A stretch of DNA of 64,000 bases from CAZBNB01 sp964493245 (lineage in GTDB: Bacteria > Pseudomonadota > Gammaproteobacteria > Legionellales > Legionellaceae): positions 1-64,000 of the forward strand of contig CAZBNB010000007.1 in assembly GCA_964493245.1 (NCBI GenBank), read 5' to 3'. The position numbers were made by a program, and so were the translations under genes. This document shows positions 18,619 through 25,933 of this stretch, in pieces. The first letter of the stretch is position 1, and every line of letters starts with the position of its first letter. The notes under the pieces were generated by a model that had not been told where the DNA came from, did no database searches, and worked only from the letters and a program-made list of their open reading frames with translations.

Positions 18619-20991
18619 TCAGAACTCATCTACTTGAATAGCATCCCAACGTGCTTGCTCGGTCTTTAAAATCATGTCTTTATCCGCCGCACTCAACACG
18701 CCTTCTTGCATTTTTTTCTCTAATTGCGCGTCTAAATCGCTAAAAGTAGTGTATTGCATACGACCAAACTTTTGATAACTTTCTTCAGATTGCATCAGTA
18801 ATTCAAAAGCATGCTCCATGCGATCAACAGGCTGAGAGGGATCACCACTTAAAAACAAAGCTTGTTTTAGCAGGTCACGATAAGCATTCGGTTGCATCAT
18901 TAATTGTGCTAACTGATGATCCTGTTTATCACTGGGGGCTCGCATAGTTTGACCCAATGGAAATGCGACACAGCGCACCAATCCGCCAAGGAGGCGATTA
19001 GAAAAATTGGCAGCAAAATCCAGCATCGCTTTTTGTGCTTGATGAAAACTATATTGCAACGCCCATTTAGCGTGCACTGTCTCATCTTGGCTTTCTGGTT
19101 GCTGCTCGACATAGTGCAATACTGCCATTGCCATGTATAAATAAGACAAGGCATCTGCCATTCTGGCAGATAATCGCTCTTTACGCTTTAGCGATCCGCC
19201 TAACACCATTAACGACAAGTCAGCAATCCAAGCAAAGGCGTATGTTAATCGCGCCATTTTTCTATATTCGGCTTTAAAAGTCTGATTGGGTGCAGACAAC
19301 CAAAAACCGCCGGTCCATGCGGTGCATATGGTTTTTGCGAAGTTTCTCATGAAATACTGTATATGTTTCCATATGAGTACATGAAAGGCATTTTTATCAT
19401 CCTGCCGAATTGCCATCAACTCATCACGCACAAACGGGTGACAAGCCATCGATCCTTGGCCAAAGATCAATAAATTACGTGACATGATATTCGCGCCTTC
19501 CACTGTCACTAAAATAGGAATACTACTGTAGTACATGGATAAATAATTACGTGGACCTAATACCACCGCACGACCACCATGAATATCCATCGCATGGTTC
19601 ATCGCAACACGAGCCAATTCGGTATTAAAGTATTTGGTTAAAGCTGACGCAACCGATGGCTTTTTTCCTATTTGTACAGCAGCCAAGGTCAATAAACGCG
19701 AGGCATTAATTAAATAGGTCAGTCCACCAATCGCAGCTAACTTTTCTTCAACGCCTTCAAACTGACCGATTTCGGTACGAAATTGTCGTCGAATACGCCC
19801 AAACGCACTGCTGGTCAAATAAGCAATACCAGCCGCGCCAACACTCAAGGCAGGCAAAGAAATAGAACGACCAATGGACAAACATTCCACCAACATTTCC
19901 CAACCAAACCCAGCATTTTTTTGTCCACCAATAATTTGCGTAATCGGAACAAAAACGTCCTCGCCGCGAATCGTGCCATTCATAAACGCTTGATGTGCCG
20001 GCAGATGGCGCTTGCCAATCTCGATTTGTTTGTTACTACGGGGAACGAGTACACACGTAATCCCTTCTTTTCCAACGCCGTTCAATAATCCCTTGGGATC
20101 AGACAAATTCACCGCCACACCTAATAACGTGGCAACAGGTGCCAACGTAATCCATCGTTTATTCAACGTTATTTTTAAACCTAACACCAACTGACCATTC
20201 ACTTTTTTCTCAACAACCACTGCTGTTGATTTAATTGATGTCGCATCACTGCCAGCTTCTGGTTCCGTTAAGGCAAAACAAGGAATTTCTTCACCACAAG
20301 CCAATTTAGGTAAATAATATTGCTTTTGTTCTTCGGTACCGTAGTGTACCAACAACTCTCCTGGCCCTAATGAGTTTGGTACCATCATGGTCACTGCGGT
20401 CGCCACAGAGCGACTGGTCAGTTTCATCACAATTTCTGAATGCGCGCGCGCAGAAAAGCCCTTACCGCCATATTTTTTGGGAATAACCACCCCCCAAAAA
20501 CCTTTCTCTTTCAAATAGGTCCAAACTTCTGCTGGCAAATCACGCGCTTCACTGATTGCCCACTCATCAAGTAGCTGACAAAGTGCGTGGGTTTCACGTC
20601 TCAAAAAATGGCTTTCTTCTTGGCTTAACTCCGCACGCACGTCTTTTAAACCATGCCAATCCGGCTCACCGCGAAAAATAGACTCCTCAAACCAAGTATT
20701 GCCGGCATTTAAAGCCACTTCTTCCGTTTTAGACAAATGCGGAATCGATTTTTTGACATAACCAAATAATCGTTGACTCAACGTTAAACGCACTGAATCA
20801 ATGTGAATGATCGCCACAACACTTAAAATAATCAGCCACATCAGTAACCCTAAATAAGCAGGGAAGCCAATCAAAAGCGAAGCAATGATTAAATACACAC
20901 CACTCCCGATTTCCCATATTTTGGCCGGTAAAGTGCGATACAAGACAATCAATGTAAAAACCAAATACATTAACCAACCTATCAATGCCAT
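18619..20991 (-). CDS. fadE: Acyl-CoA dehydrogenase FadE
   Basis: FAD-dependent first step of fatty-acid beta-oxidation. Two N-terminal hydrophobic segments (about residues 3-65) anchor it to the membrane, as in FadE. The dehydrogenase core shows FALTEPEAGSDATSI (about 245-260), the CoA/FAD-binding helices and a C-terminal DUF1974-type extension. I chose the ATG at 20991, preceded by GGGGAG at 7 bases, over 21045; this gives 790 residues, close to the 814 of E. coli FadE. The next downstream gene is the unknown at 17877. Confidence 0.95.
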   Translation of the reverse strand: MALIGWLMYLVFTLIVLYRTLPAKIWEIGSGVYLIIASLLIGFPAYLGLLMWLIILSVVAIIHIDSVRLTLSQRLFGYVKKSIPHLSKTEEVALNAGNTWFEESIFRGEPDWHGLKDVRAELSQEESHFLRRETHALCQLLDEWAISEARDLPAEVWTYLKEKGFWGVVIPKKYGGKGFSARAHSEIVMKLTSRSVATAVTMMVPNSLGPGELLVHYGTEEQKQYYLPKLACGEEIPCFALTEPEAGSDATSIKSTAVVVEKKVNGQLVLGLKITLNKRWITLAPVATLLGVAVNLSDPKGLLNGVGKEGITCVLVPRSNKQIEIGKRHLPAHQAFMNGTIRGEDVFVPITQIIGGQKNAGFGWEMLVECLSIGRSISLPALSVGAAGIAYLTSSAFGRIRRQFRTEIGQFEGVEEKLAAIGGLTYLINASRLLTLAAVQIGKKPSVASALTKYFNTELARVAMNHAMDIHGGRAVVLGPRNYLSMYYSSIPILVTVEGANIMSRNLLIFGQGSMACHPFVRDELMAIRQDDKNAFHVLIWKHIQYFMRNFAKTICTAWTGGFWLSAPNQTFKAEYRKMARLTYAFAWIADLSLMVLGGSLKRKERLSARMADALSYLYMAMAVLHYVEQQPESQDETVHAKWALQYSFHQAQKAMLDFAANFSNRLLGGLVRCVAFPLGQTMRAPSDKQDHQLAQLMMQPNAYRDLLKQALFLSGDPSQPVDRMEHAFELLMQSEESYQKFGRMQYTTFSDLDAQLEKKMQEGVLSAADKDMILKTEQARWDAIQVDEF

Positions 20992-21047
20992 CAAAATCTC
21001 CCCATCAATAAAACTACCAGGATTCAAATAAAGGTAAATATTCACGT

Positions 21048-21164
21048 AATAGCGTCAACTTAAGACGTCATTGCGAGCTTTGCTAAGCAGTCCCCGTTCT
21101 GTGTACTATAGCTCTGGCTTGCTTTGCGATGCTCGCAAAGACATTTTTTCCTTAAGTCGACACC
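21048..21164. repeat. R2 repeat copy 1
   Basis: A 117-bp element whose ends AATAGCGTCAACTTAAG and CTTAAGTCGACACC form imperfect inverted repeats. Inside is CGTCATTGCGAGC followed by AAGCAGTCC, a degenerate version of a palindromic repeat seen in many bacterial genomes. The same ends and core recur at 59945-60154. It lies between fadE and the S24-type regulator. Confidence 0.7.
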
Positions 21165-21209
21165 TTAAACAAGTATCCCTAGACAAAAAAAAATTACACA
21201 TAACATGCA

Positions 21210-21857
21210 TTAAAAAGACACAATTGCCTGAATTAGTTTTCCCATCATGTCATGAGGCATGCTTAAGATCAATGATTCAAACTGTGGCTGTAATGCATAT
21301 AAAAACCGCTCTGTTCCTTCCATTTTCAATTGTCTAAATAAAACATTGGTCTGGCCATGCACAGACACTAACACAAAATCGCCATTTCGGGGCTCGGCAT
21401 AACGATCCATAATCAACACGCTACCAGCAGGAAATTGCGGTGCCATCGCCTCCGTGTCTAAACGAACCGCATAAAACACGCCACGATAAGGTAGAATACA
21501 CTGCATGTTTTTTTCCGCGCACGGAGCAGACGAGGTAATGTCTGCCATGCTGTAGAGAGGCACCGTTTGCTCAACACCCAGTGGGGCTTTGATAAACGTA
21601 TCTGCACACGCATCATACATCGGACCATGACCTGTTTTTAACCAGTGCTCATTCACATTAAATTGTTTAGCCAATTGCGCATATTTTCTAGCCGGTGGTG
21701 TGCATTCGCCATTTAACCATTTACTTGCACCACGGTGGGTTAAACCAACCAATTGTGACAATAGCTGTATACGCCCCTTGTGTTTTGGCGGGAACCCATC
21801 TTTTTCAAGGCATAAATTCAAACGATCTGCAAAAGAATCTGTCTTTACAATACTCAT
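21210..21857 (-). CDS. CI/LexA-like repressor, S24 domain lacking catalytic residues
   Basis: A 215-residue transcription factor with an N-terminal helix-turn-helix (about residues 25-70, LVGLTHRGASKWLNGE) and a C-terminal S24 peptidase-like dimerisation domain (about 95-215). In active LexA/CI a Ser in a G-D-S-M motif and a Lys do autocleavage. Here the motif reads LDTEAMAPQFPAG, with Ala at the Ser position, and the Lys position appears to be Phe (NVLFRQLK), so self-cleavage is unlikely. Start ATG 21857 has AGGTG 6 bases upstream. It is divergent from the RiPP genes and is the obvious candidate for their operator. No phage genes are nearby. Confidence 0.85.
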   Translation of the reverse strand: MSIVKTDSFADRLNLCLEKDGFPPKHKGRIQLLSQLVGLTHRGASKWLNGECTPPARKYAQLAKQFNVNEHWLKTGHGPMYDACADTFIKAPLGVEQTVPLYSMADITSSAPCAEKNMQCILPYRGVFYAVRLDTEAMAPQFPAGSVLIMDRYAEPRNGDFVLVSVHGQTNVLFRQLKMEGTERFLYALQPQFESLILSMPHDMMGKLIQAIVSF

Positions 21858-21912
21858 GTATACACCTAATGTTATCAATTACCAACACACGTCACATCAT
21901 TTTTTGCATGCT

Positions 21913-22035
21913 CAGGATTGACGCAAAACAACGATCTCTTCGTTGGATTTTATTTTTAACTCAGTCATTTAGTCATCTAAACGCCCTCATTAACAATAAA
22001 ATTCGCCTCGACTTCGTTGTTTTGCGTAAATCCTG
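21913..22035. repeat. R1 repeat, full copy upstream of RiPP genes
   Basis: A 123-bp element bounded by CAGGATTGACGCAAAACAAC and GTTGTTTTGCGTAAATCCTG, inverted repeats of each other. The middle is AT-rich and also palindromic (TTTTATTTTTAA against TTAACAATAAAA). Same length as the copies at 36995 and 39045. It separates the S24 regulator from the RiPP promoter and could fold as one long hairpin. Confidence 0.85.
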
Positions 22036-22044
22036 ATCCCGCAA

Positions 22045-22090
22045 AATAATTCCATTATTGTTGACAAATGGAATTATTCACTCATAGAAT
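22045..22090 (+). promoter_or_regulatory. RiPP promoter within a perfect inverted-repeat operator
   Basis: TTGACA (22061-22066, 6/6) and TAGAAT (22085-22090, 5/6) are 18 bases apart, a strong sigma-70 promoter facing the precursor genes. AATAATTCCATT (22045-22056) and AATGGAATTATT (22067-22078) are a perfect 12-bp inverted repeat with a 10-base spacer that ends with the -35 box. A dimeric repressor bound here would block transcription. Confidence 0.7.
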
Positions 22091-22175
22091 AGGAGCCTCA
22101 GGACGAAATAGCAATTCAACCCAAGCTGTATTCTAAAATGGATTTAAGATGAAGGCTACTAACAGGAGTTATTCT

Positions 22176-22358
22176 ATGCAACAAGGAACCCATCGCGCAT
22201 TGGCTTACCAATTAGCAACACCGCTTTCTGATGATGATTTAGACCACGTCTCTGGCGGCCAGGCAGAGGCCTCAGCACGCCAAACCGTTAAGGCGAGCGG
22301 CGCAAATATACAAAACGCCGATGTCAATTATGATGTCGTAGGCGACTTTGATTTTTAA
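22176..22358 (+). CDS. RiPP precursor peptide A, double-glycine leader
   Basis: A 60-residue peptide. The leader (residues 1-28) ends DLDHVSGG, a double-glycine site for C39 peptidases; the core (29-60) contains Ser, Thr and one Lys in its first half and four Asp toward the end (NADVNYDVVGDFDF). That is the donor-then-acceptor layout needed for side-chain ester or amide links made by ATP-grasp ligases. I start it at ATG 22176, with AGGAG 8 bases upstream, rather than ATG 22149, which lacks a ribosome site. Leader motif RxLAYxxAT plus [DE]LxH[VI]xGG is shared with the next gene. Product and activity unknown. Confidence 0.8.
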   Translation: MQQGTHRALAYQLATPLSDDDLDHVSGGQAEASARQTVKASGANIQNADVNYDVVGDFDF

Positions 22359-22371
22359 TGGAGTAATAAAC

Positions 22372-22542
22372 ATGGAAGAAAATTTAACTGAAGAACAACG
22401 TACTTTAGCCTACCACGTCGCAACGCTTGTTGATGAGAAGGAACTCCATCATATCTTCGGCGGCACAGGGCATTTCATCATCCCAACGATTATTGTCACA
22501 GGAGGTCCTCTGGTGCCTGACACCGCGCGCGATAGCGCTTAA
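22372..22542 (+). CDS. RiPP precursor peptide B, double-glycine leader
   Basis: A 56-residue peptide 13 bases after precursor A. The leader (1-31) carries RTLAYHVAT and ends ELHHIFGG, matching the leader of A closely. The core (32-56) is different: hydrophobic, with FIIPTIIVTGG, then PLVPDTARDSA holding the only two Asp residues. It has Thr and Ser but no Lys, so only ester links would be possible. A second TGG at 43-45 is unlikely to be a cleavage site, being far from the leader helix. Start ATG 22372 has GGAG 9 bases upstream. Confidence 0.78.
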   Translation: MEENLTEEQRTLAYHVATLVDEKELHHIFGGTGHFIIPTIIVTGGPLVPDTARDSA

Positions 22543-22568
22543 CGATCGTCACGCAGCATCGTTTTTTT
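22541..22568 (+). terminator. Weak intrinsic terminator / attenuator after precursors
   Basis: A 6-bp stem (AACGAT 22541-22546 with ATCGTT 22558-22563) and an 11-base loop run into seven T residues. The stem is short, so partial termination is more likely than complete. It begins at the precursor B stop codon. Confidence 0.45.
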
Positions 22569-22594
22569 GTATCTTGGGTATATACCCAAGATAC
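22569..22594 (+). promoter_or_regulatory. Perfect 26-bp palindrome between precursors and ligase
   Basis: GTATCTTGGGTA is followed by its exact complement TACCCAAGATAC with a TA centre, giving a 12-bp perfect stem. No T-run follows, so it is not a simple plus-strand terminator. In mRNA it would be a stable hairpin protecting or dividing the transcript; as DNA it could be a protein site. It lies 26 bases before the ligase start. Confidence 0.6.
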
Positions 22595-22620
22595 CTACAT
22601 CATAGTATAACGGAGAACCT

Positions 22621-23754
22621 ATGAAGTTTTTAATTCCAACCGAACCAGACGATACGCACGCTATTTTAGTTAAATTAGCGCTAGAAAACATGCATCACAA
22701 AGTTGATCTCATTTTTACGGCCGATCAACCAACACGACAAAAAAATTCTGTTTTTATCGATACAGAGCGTTATAAGTGGCAGAGCAACAATGAATTTGAA
22801 TCGATTGTTGACGATCACCATTACGATGTGGTTTGGTGGCGCCGTGCAAGACGACCTTATCTTCCAGAAGAGTCGACTCATCCCAATGATTATAAATTTG
22901 TATTACGTGAAAACACTTTATTTTACGAATCTTTTACGCATAATTTGGCACCGCAAGCATGGTGGATTAACCGTAAAGAAGCGGCGCATCGTGCCAACTT
23001 TAAACTATTACAGCTCAAGCTTGCCAGTGAGTGCGGTCTACTCATCCCCACCACATTGTGCTCGAACGATCCCCATGAAATTCATCAATTTTTAACGCAT
23101 CATGATGACATCGGTGTTATCTACAAACCGCTGTGCTCCAATTTTTGGTTTGAATCAAATCAAGTGAAAGTCGCTTATACCGCACGTGTTGCGCACGATG
23201 ATCTGCCGCTACCGCACTGTTTACAGCAATCGCCAGGTATTTTTCAAAAAGAAATCAAAAAAAGCTATGAGTTACGCATCACTTGTTTTGGTGATTTTAT
23301 TGTCGCTGCAAAACTCGATTCGCAAACACATCCGGATGGTTTGGTTGATTGGCGAGCCATTCGCAAAGCACCGTTAAAGATCGAACCGTATACATTACCT
23401 ATCGACATTCAAAACAAAATTCGCTTATTTATGCACGAGCTGGGCATTGTATTTGGTTCTTTCGACTTTATTGTCACACCAGAGGAGCAATATGTTTTTC
23501 TTGAGGTGAATGAGCAAGGACAGTTTTTATGGATTGAGGAATATAACCCGCAATTTAAAATGCTGGACATTTTCATTCATTTTATTTTAAATCAATCGAT
23601 GCAGTTTGATTGGCAAGAACATAAACAATGCCATTCTATCGAGCAATATCGCTCCCAGATATTACCTATCTATCAGCAAAACATGCAACGACATGTGTGT
23701 CTTAATAATAGTCCAAACATGTACGATAGACCTCTCACTCAGGAGAAGCAATGA
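22621..23754 (+). CDS. MvdD-like ATP-grasp peptide ligase (graspetide maturase)
   Basis: Predicted to form ester or amide bonds between Ser/Thr/Lys and Asp/Glu side chains of the precursor peptides, using ATP. Family marks: the N-terminal DDHHYDVVWWRRARRPYLP segment, the NFKLLQLKLASECGLLIPTT linker, ATP-binding Lys in GVIYKPL, and the C-terminal metal/ATP site FLEVNEQGQFLWIEE. Length 377 is a little above the usual ~320-330, with a roughly 40-residue tail. A single ligase is present; microviridin clusters have two (MvdC and MvdD). CGGAGA lies about 5-9 bases before the ATG. Overlaps the next gene by 4 bases. Confidence 0.9.
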   Translation: MKFLIPTEPDDTHAILVKLALENMHHKVDLIFTADQPTRQKNSVFIDTERYKWQSNNEFESIVDDHHYDVVWWRRARRPYLPEESTHPNDYKFVLRENTLFYESFTHNLAPQAWWINRKEAAHRANFKLLQLKLASECGLLIPTTLCSNDPHEIHQFLTHHDDIGVIYKPLCSNFWFESNQVKVAYTARVAHDDLPLPHCLQQSPGIFQKEIKKSYELRITCFGDFIVAAKLDSQTHPDGLVDWRAIRKAPLKIEPYTLPIDIQNKIRLFMHELGIVFGSFDFIVTPEEQYVFLEVNEQGQFLWIEEYNPQFKMLDIFIHFILNQSMQFDWQEHKQCHSIEQYRSQILPIYQQNMQRHVCLNNSPNMYDRPLTQEKQ

Positions 23755-24779
23755 AACATATCAGCCCTATCAAACGTGCGCGCCAACATCTCTCAAAACA
23801 CTGTTTTACGTGGATAGCCTGTATCAGCACGCCCTTATGGGCCAGTGATGTCGTTGATGTCCACGGTGTGGATGCCAGACAAGCTCAGCACATCTTACAG
23901 CGCTATGAAAAATCAATACAAACCATTGAAACGCAGTGTTCCGATGTATTGCTTGCCAACGCAAAAGGCATTGAAAATACCAAGCAAACACAAGCACTGT
24001 ATCGCAAAAAATTACAACTGATTGAAAACATAAAAAAAGCGTATCATTTTTCTTTTGTAGACATAGAAACCGTCAGCTATCCTGATAAAAAAGACATATA
24101 CACCACACTTGAAATTATCCCCACTCCGACCTCACCAGGCTTAGATTACGTTGACGCTCATCCTAAAAAATCATTTTTTAAACCGCCAATCAAACCCGAT
24201 CTCATTGATGAAATGATGACTTATTATGCAAAAGCCATGCGCCTTTTAATCACCAAAAAAATTGATTTTAACTTTGAAAATTGCCCTGTTTACCATTGCG
24301 CGGTTCCTTTTAATCATCCGGATCTTAAACCTTATTTAGCCGTTTTTAATCAGGGTATGAAACAACATAAAAAAGAAGTCATAGAGACATTAAACCATGA
24401 TCCCAATCCAGAGCGCCGTGCCGCGGCGGCGTTTTTAATGGGACATTTAAAAGATCCCCATGAAATTGTCACTATTCTTTCTGCCCGCATCATTGATACG
24501 AATGTGGGCGTCAGAAATAATGTACTGAGGGTCATCGGTGAAACCCTTTGGCGTAGCAAAATCAATGATATTGATGCTCGCCCCTACATGGCTTTATTGG
24601 ATTCACCTTATGTCACAGATCGGAACAAATCGCTCCTTATTCTTTATACCTTAGTAGACTCATCATCAGGAAAAAAACAAATTATTGAAAATAATCATGG
24701 AAAATTAGAAAGCCTGGTGGCACTTAAACAACCCAACAATCATGACATGGCAGCGAAAATTTTGCATAAAATACGCTGA
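23751..24779 (+). CDS. Exported HEAT-repeat protein in RiPP cluster
   Basis: A 342-residue protein of unknown role. The N-terminus (residues 1-31, ending TPLWAS) looks like a signal peptide with a long basic start. The middle holds a charged helical region (about 40-90), and residues 205-340 form HEAT-like helical repeats (PERRAAAAFLMGHLKD, NVGVRNNVLRVIGETL). HEAT scaffolds bind proteins or peptides. Start overlaps the ligase stop (ATGA) and has AGGAGA ahead, so it belongs to the operon. If exported, it cannot act with the cytoplasmic ligase; it could bind the mature peptide or give self-protection. That is inference. Confidence 0.75.
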   Translation: MKHISPIKRARQHLSKHCFTWIACISTPLWASDVVDVHGVDARQAQHILQRYEKSIQTIETQCSDVLLANAKGIENTKQTQALYRKKLQLIENIKKAYHFSFVDIETVSYPDKKDIYTTLEIIPTPTSPGLDYVDAHPKKSFFKPPIKPDLIDEMMTYYAKAMRLLITKKIDFNFENCPVYHCAVPFNHPDLKPYLAVFNQGMKQHKKEVIETLNHDPNPERRAAAAFLMGHLKDPHEIVTILSARIIDTNVGVRNNVLRVIGETLWRSKINDIDARPYMALLDSPYVTDRNKSLLILYTLVDSSSGKKQIIENNHGKLESLVALKQPNNHDMAAKILHKIR

Positions 24780-24847
24780 GCGTCACCACAATCTGACGTT
24801 TTTTGACGAAGGATTGCGATAAAACCAACCTTGATAATGGATATGAT

Positions 24848-25852
24848 ATGGAAAAAAAGATTTTTAGAAAGGAAGCTTTGCTCGCCTCGCGTTTACACAC
24901 GTATGGCTCTACCTGTAGGATTCATGCCTTTTCTCATGGCCATTTTGCATGGGGATTATGCTTTTTTGTGCCATTGATATTGCTCTTCATATTAGTGACA
25001 CATTATACAGAGCAACACAGTATTCGCGGATATCTAGACGCAGATCAAGGTATTTCCAGTGTTTATCCTGTCGAATCAGGAATTATTCACAAAAACTACA
25101 TTCAATCTGAACAGCACATTCAAAAAGGCGATAAAATTTTATGTGTCAGCACACAAAACGATCACGTACGTCAGCACGAACAAAAAAGATTATCTTCACA
25201 ACTAACGCAAACACAACAGCATCTACAACAAGTCTTGCAACGTAAACGCCAATATTTTTTATCATTGAAACCATTGTTGGAAAAAAAATATATCTCACAA
25301 ACAACCTATCAAAACGCACAAAATGATATTTTTAACACTGAACAAACGTTACATCAGACACAACGTTCACTCTCACAAAACAAACAAGCGTACCATTATT
25401 TTATACAAGCACCTATCTCAGGGTGGGTGAGCAATTTTTCATTGAAACTAGGCCAACAGATAAAGCCAGATAAATCGATATTAGATATTATTCCCGATCA
25501 CAATCAATTCATTGTGCAGCTGGCCATTCCCGCCTCACAAATTGGCTATGTGCATGCAAAAGACAACATTACCTTGCGTTATGATGCCTACCCGGATCAA
25601 ACCACCGCATTGATGATCGGTCAAATCGAAACCATCAATCAAACCATTTCCACAGAAACAGATAATCGCTATCGTCAAACCTATGCGGAGCCTTATTACA
25701 AAGCAATTGCGACATTACCACAACAAGACGTTTTAGTGGCGGGAGTCAAATACCCGCTCCATTTGGGTATGGGATGCTCCGCTGTCATTCAAGGCGCTCG
25801 TAAAAAAATTTGGCGGTGGATTGTTGATCCACTGATAAAGCTGCAACGCTAG
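24848..25852 (+). CDS. HlyD-family periplasmic adaptor
   Basis: Bridges the ABC transporter to an outer-membrane channel (TolC-like, not encoded here). One membrane segment at about residues 32-54, then a lipoyl/barrel half (SVYPVESGIIHKNYIQ), a helical hairpin of about 90 residues rich in Gln (about 100-190), the second lipoyl half (FIQAPISGWVSNFSLKLGQQI) and a C-terminal beta-barrel. I start at ATG 24848; the longer TTG-start frame to 24803 adds residues unlike the family. The ribosome site is weak. Typical of CvaA-type microcin exporters. Confidence 0.88.
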   Translation: MEKKIFRKEALLASRLHTYGSTCRIHAFSHGHFAWGLCFFVPLILLFILVTHYTEQHSIRGYLDADQGISSVYPVESGIIHKNYIQSEQHIQKGDKILCVSTQNDHVRQHEQKRLSSQLTQTQQHLQQVLQRKRQYFLSLKPLLEKKYISQTTYQNAQNDIFNTEQTLHQTQRSLSQNKQAYHYFIQAPISGWVSNFSLKLGQQIKPDKSILDIIPDHNQFIVQLAIPASQIGYVHAKDNITLRYDAYPDQTTALMIGQIETINQTISTETDNRYRQTYAEPYYKAIATLPQQDVLVAGVKYPLHLGMGCSAVIQGARKKIWRWIVDPLIKLQR

Positions 25853-25933
25853 GGTCTGTGCACCTCACTTTACACGTAGCGAAAAACATAGAGGTCGAGG
25901 CAAAGTTTGCCGTTCATGCTCAGGAGTAACATC

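Noticed and set aside
21210..21857. S24-type repressor taken as a sign of a prophage
   Set aside because: No integrase, structural, lysis or replication genes are nearby; neighbours are fadE and RiPP genes.
24803..24847. TTG start for the HlyD-type adaptor
   Set aside because: The extra 15 residues do not resemble the family and there is no ribosome site at a useful distance.
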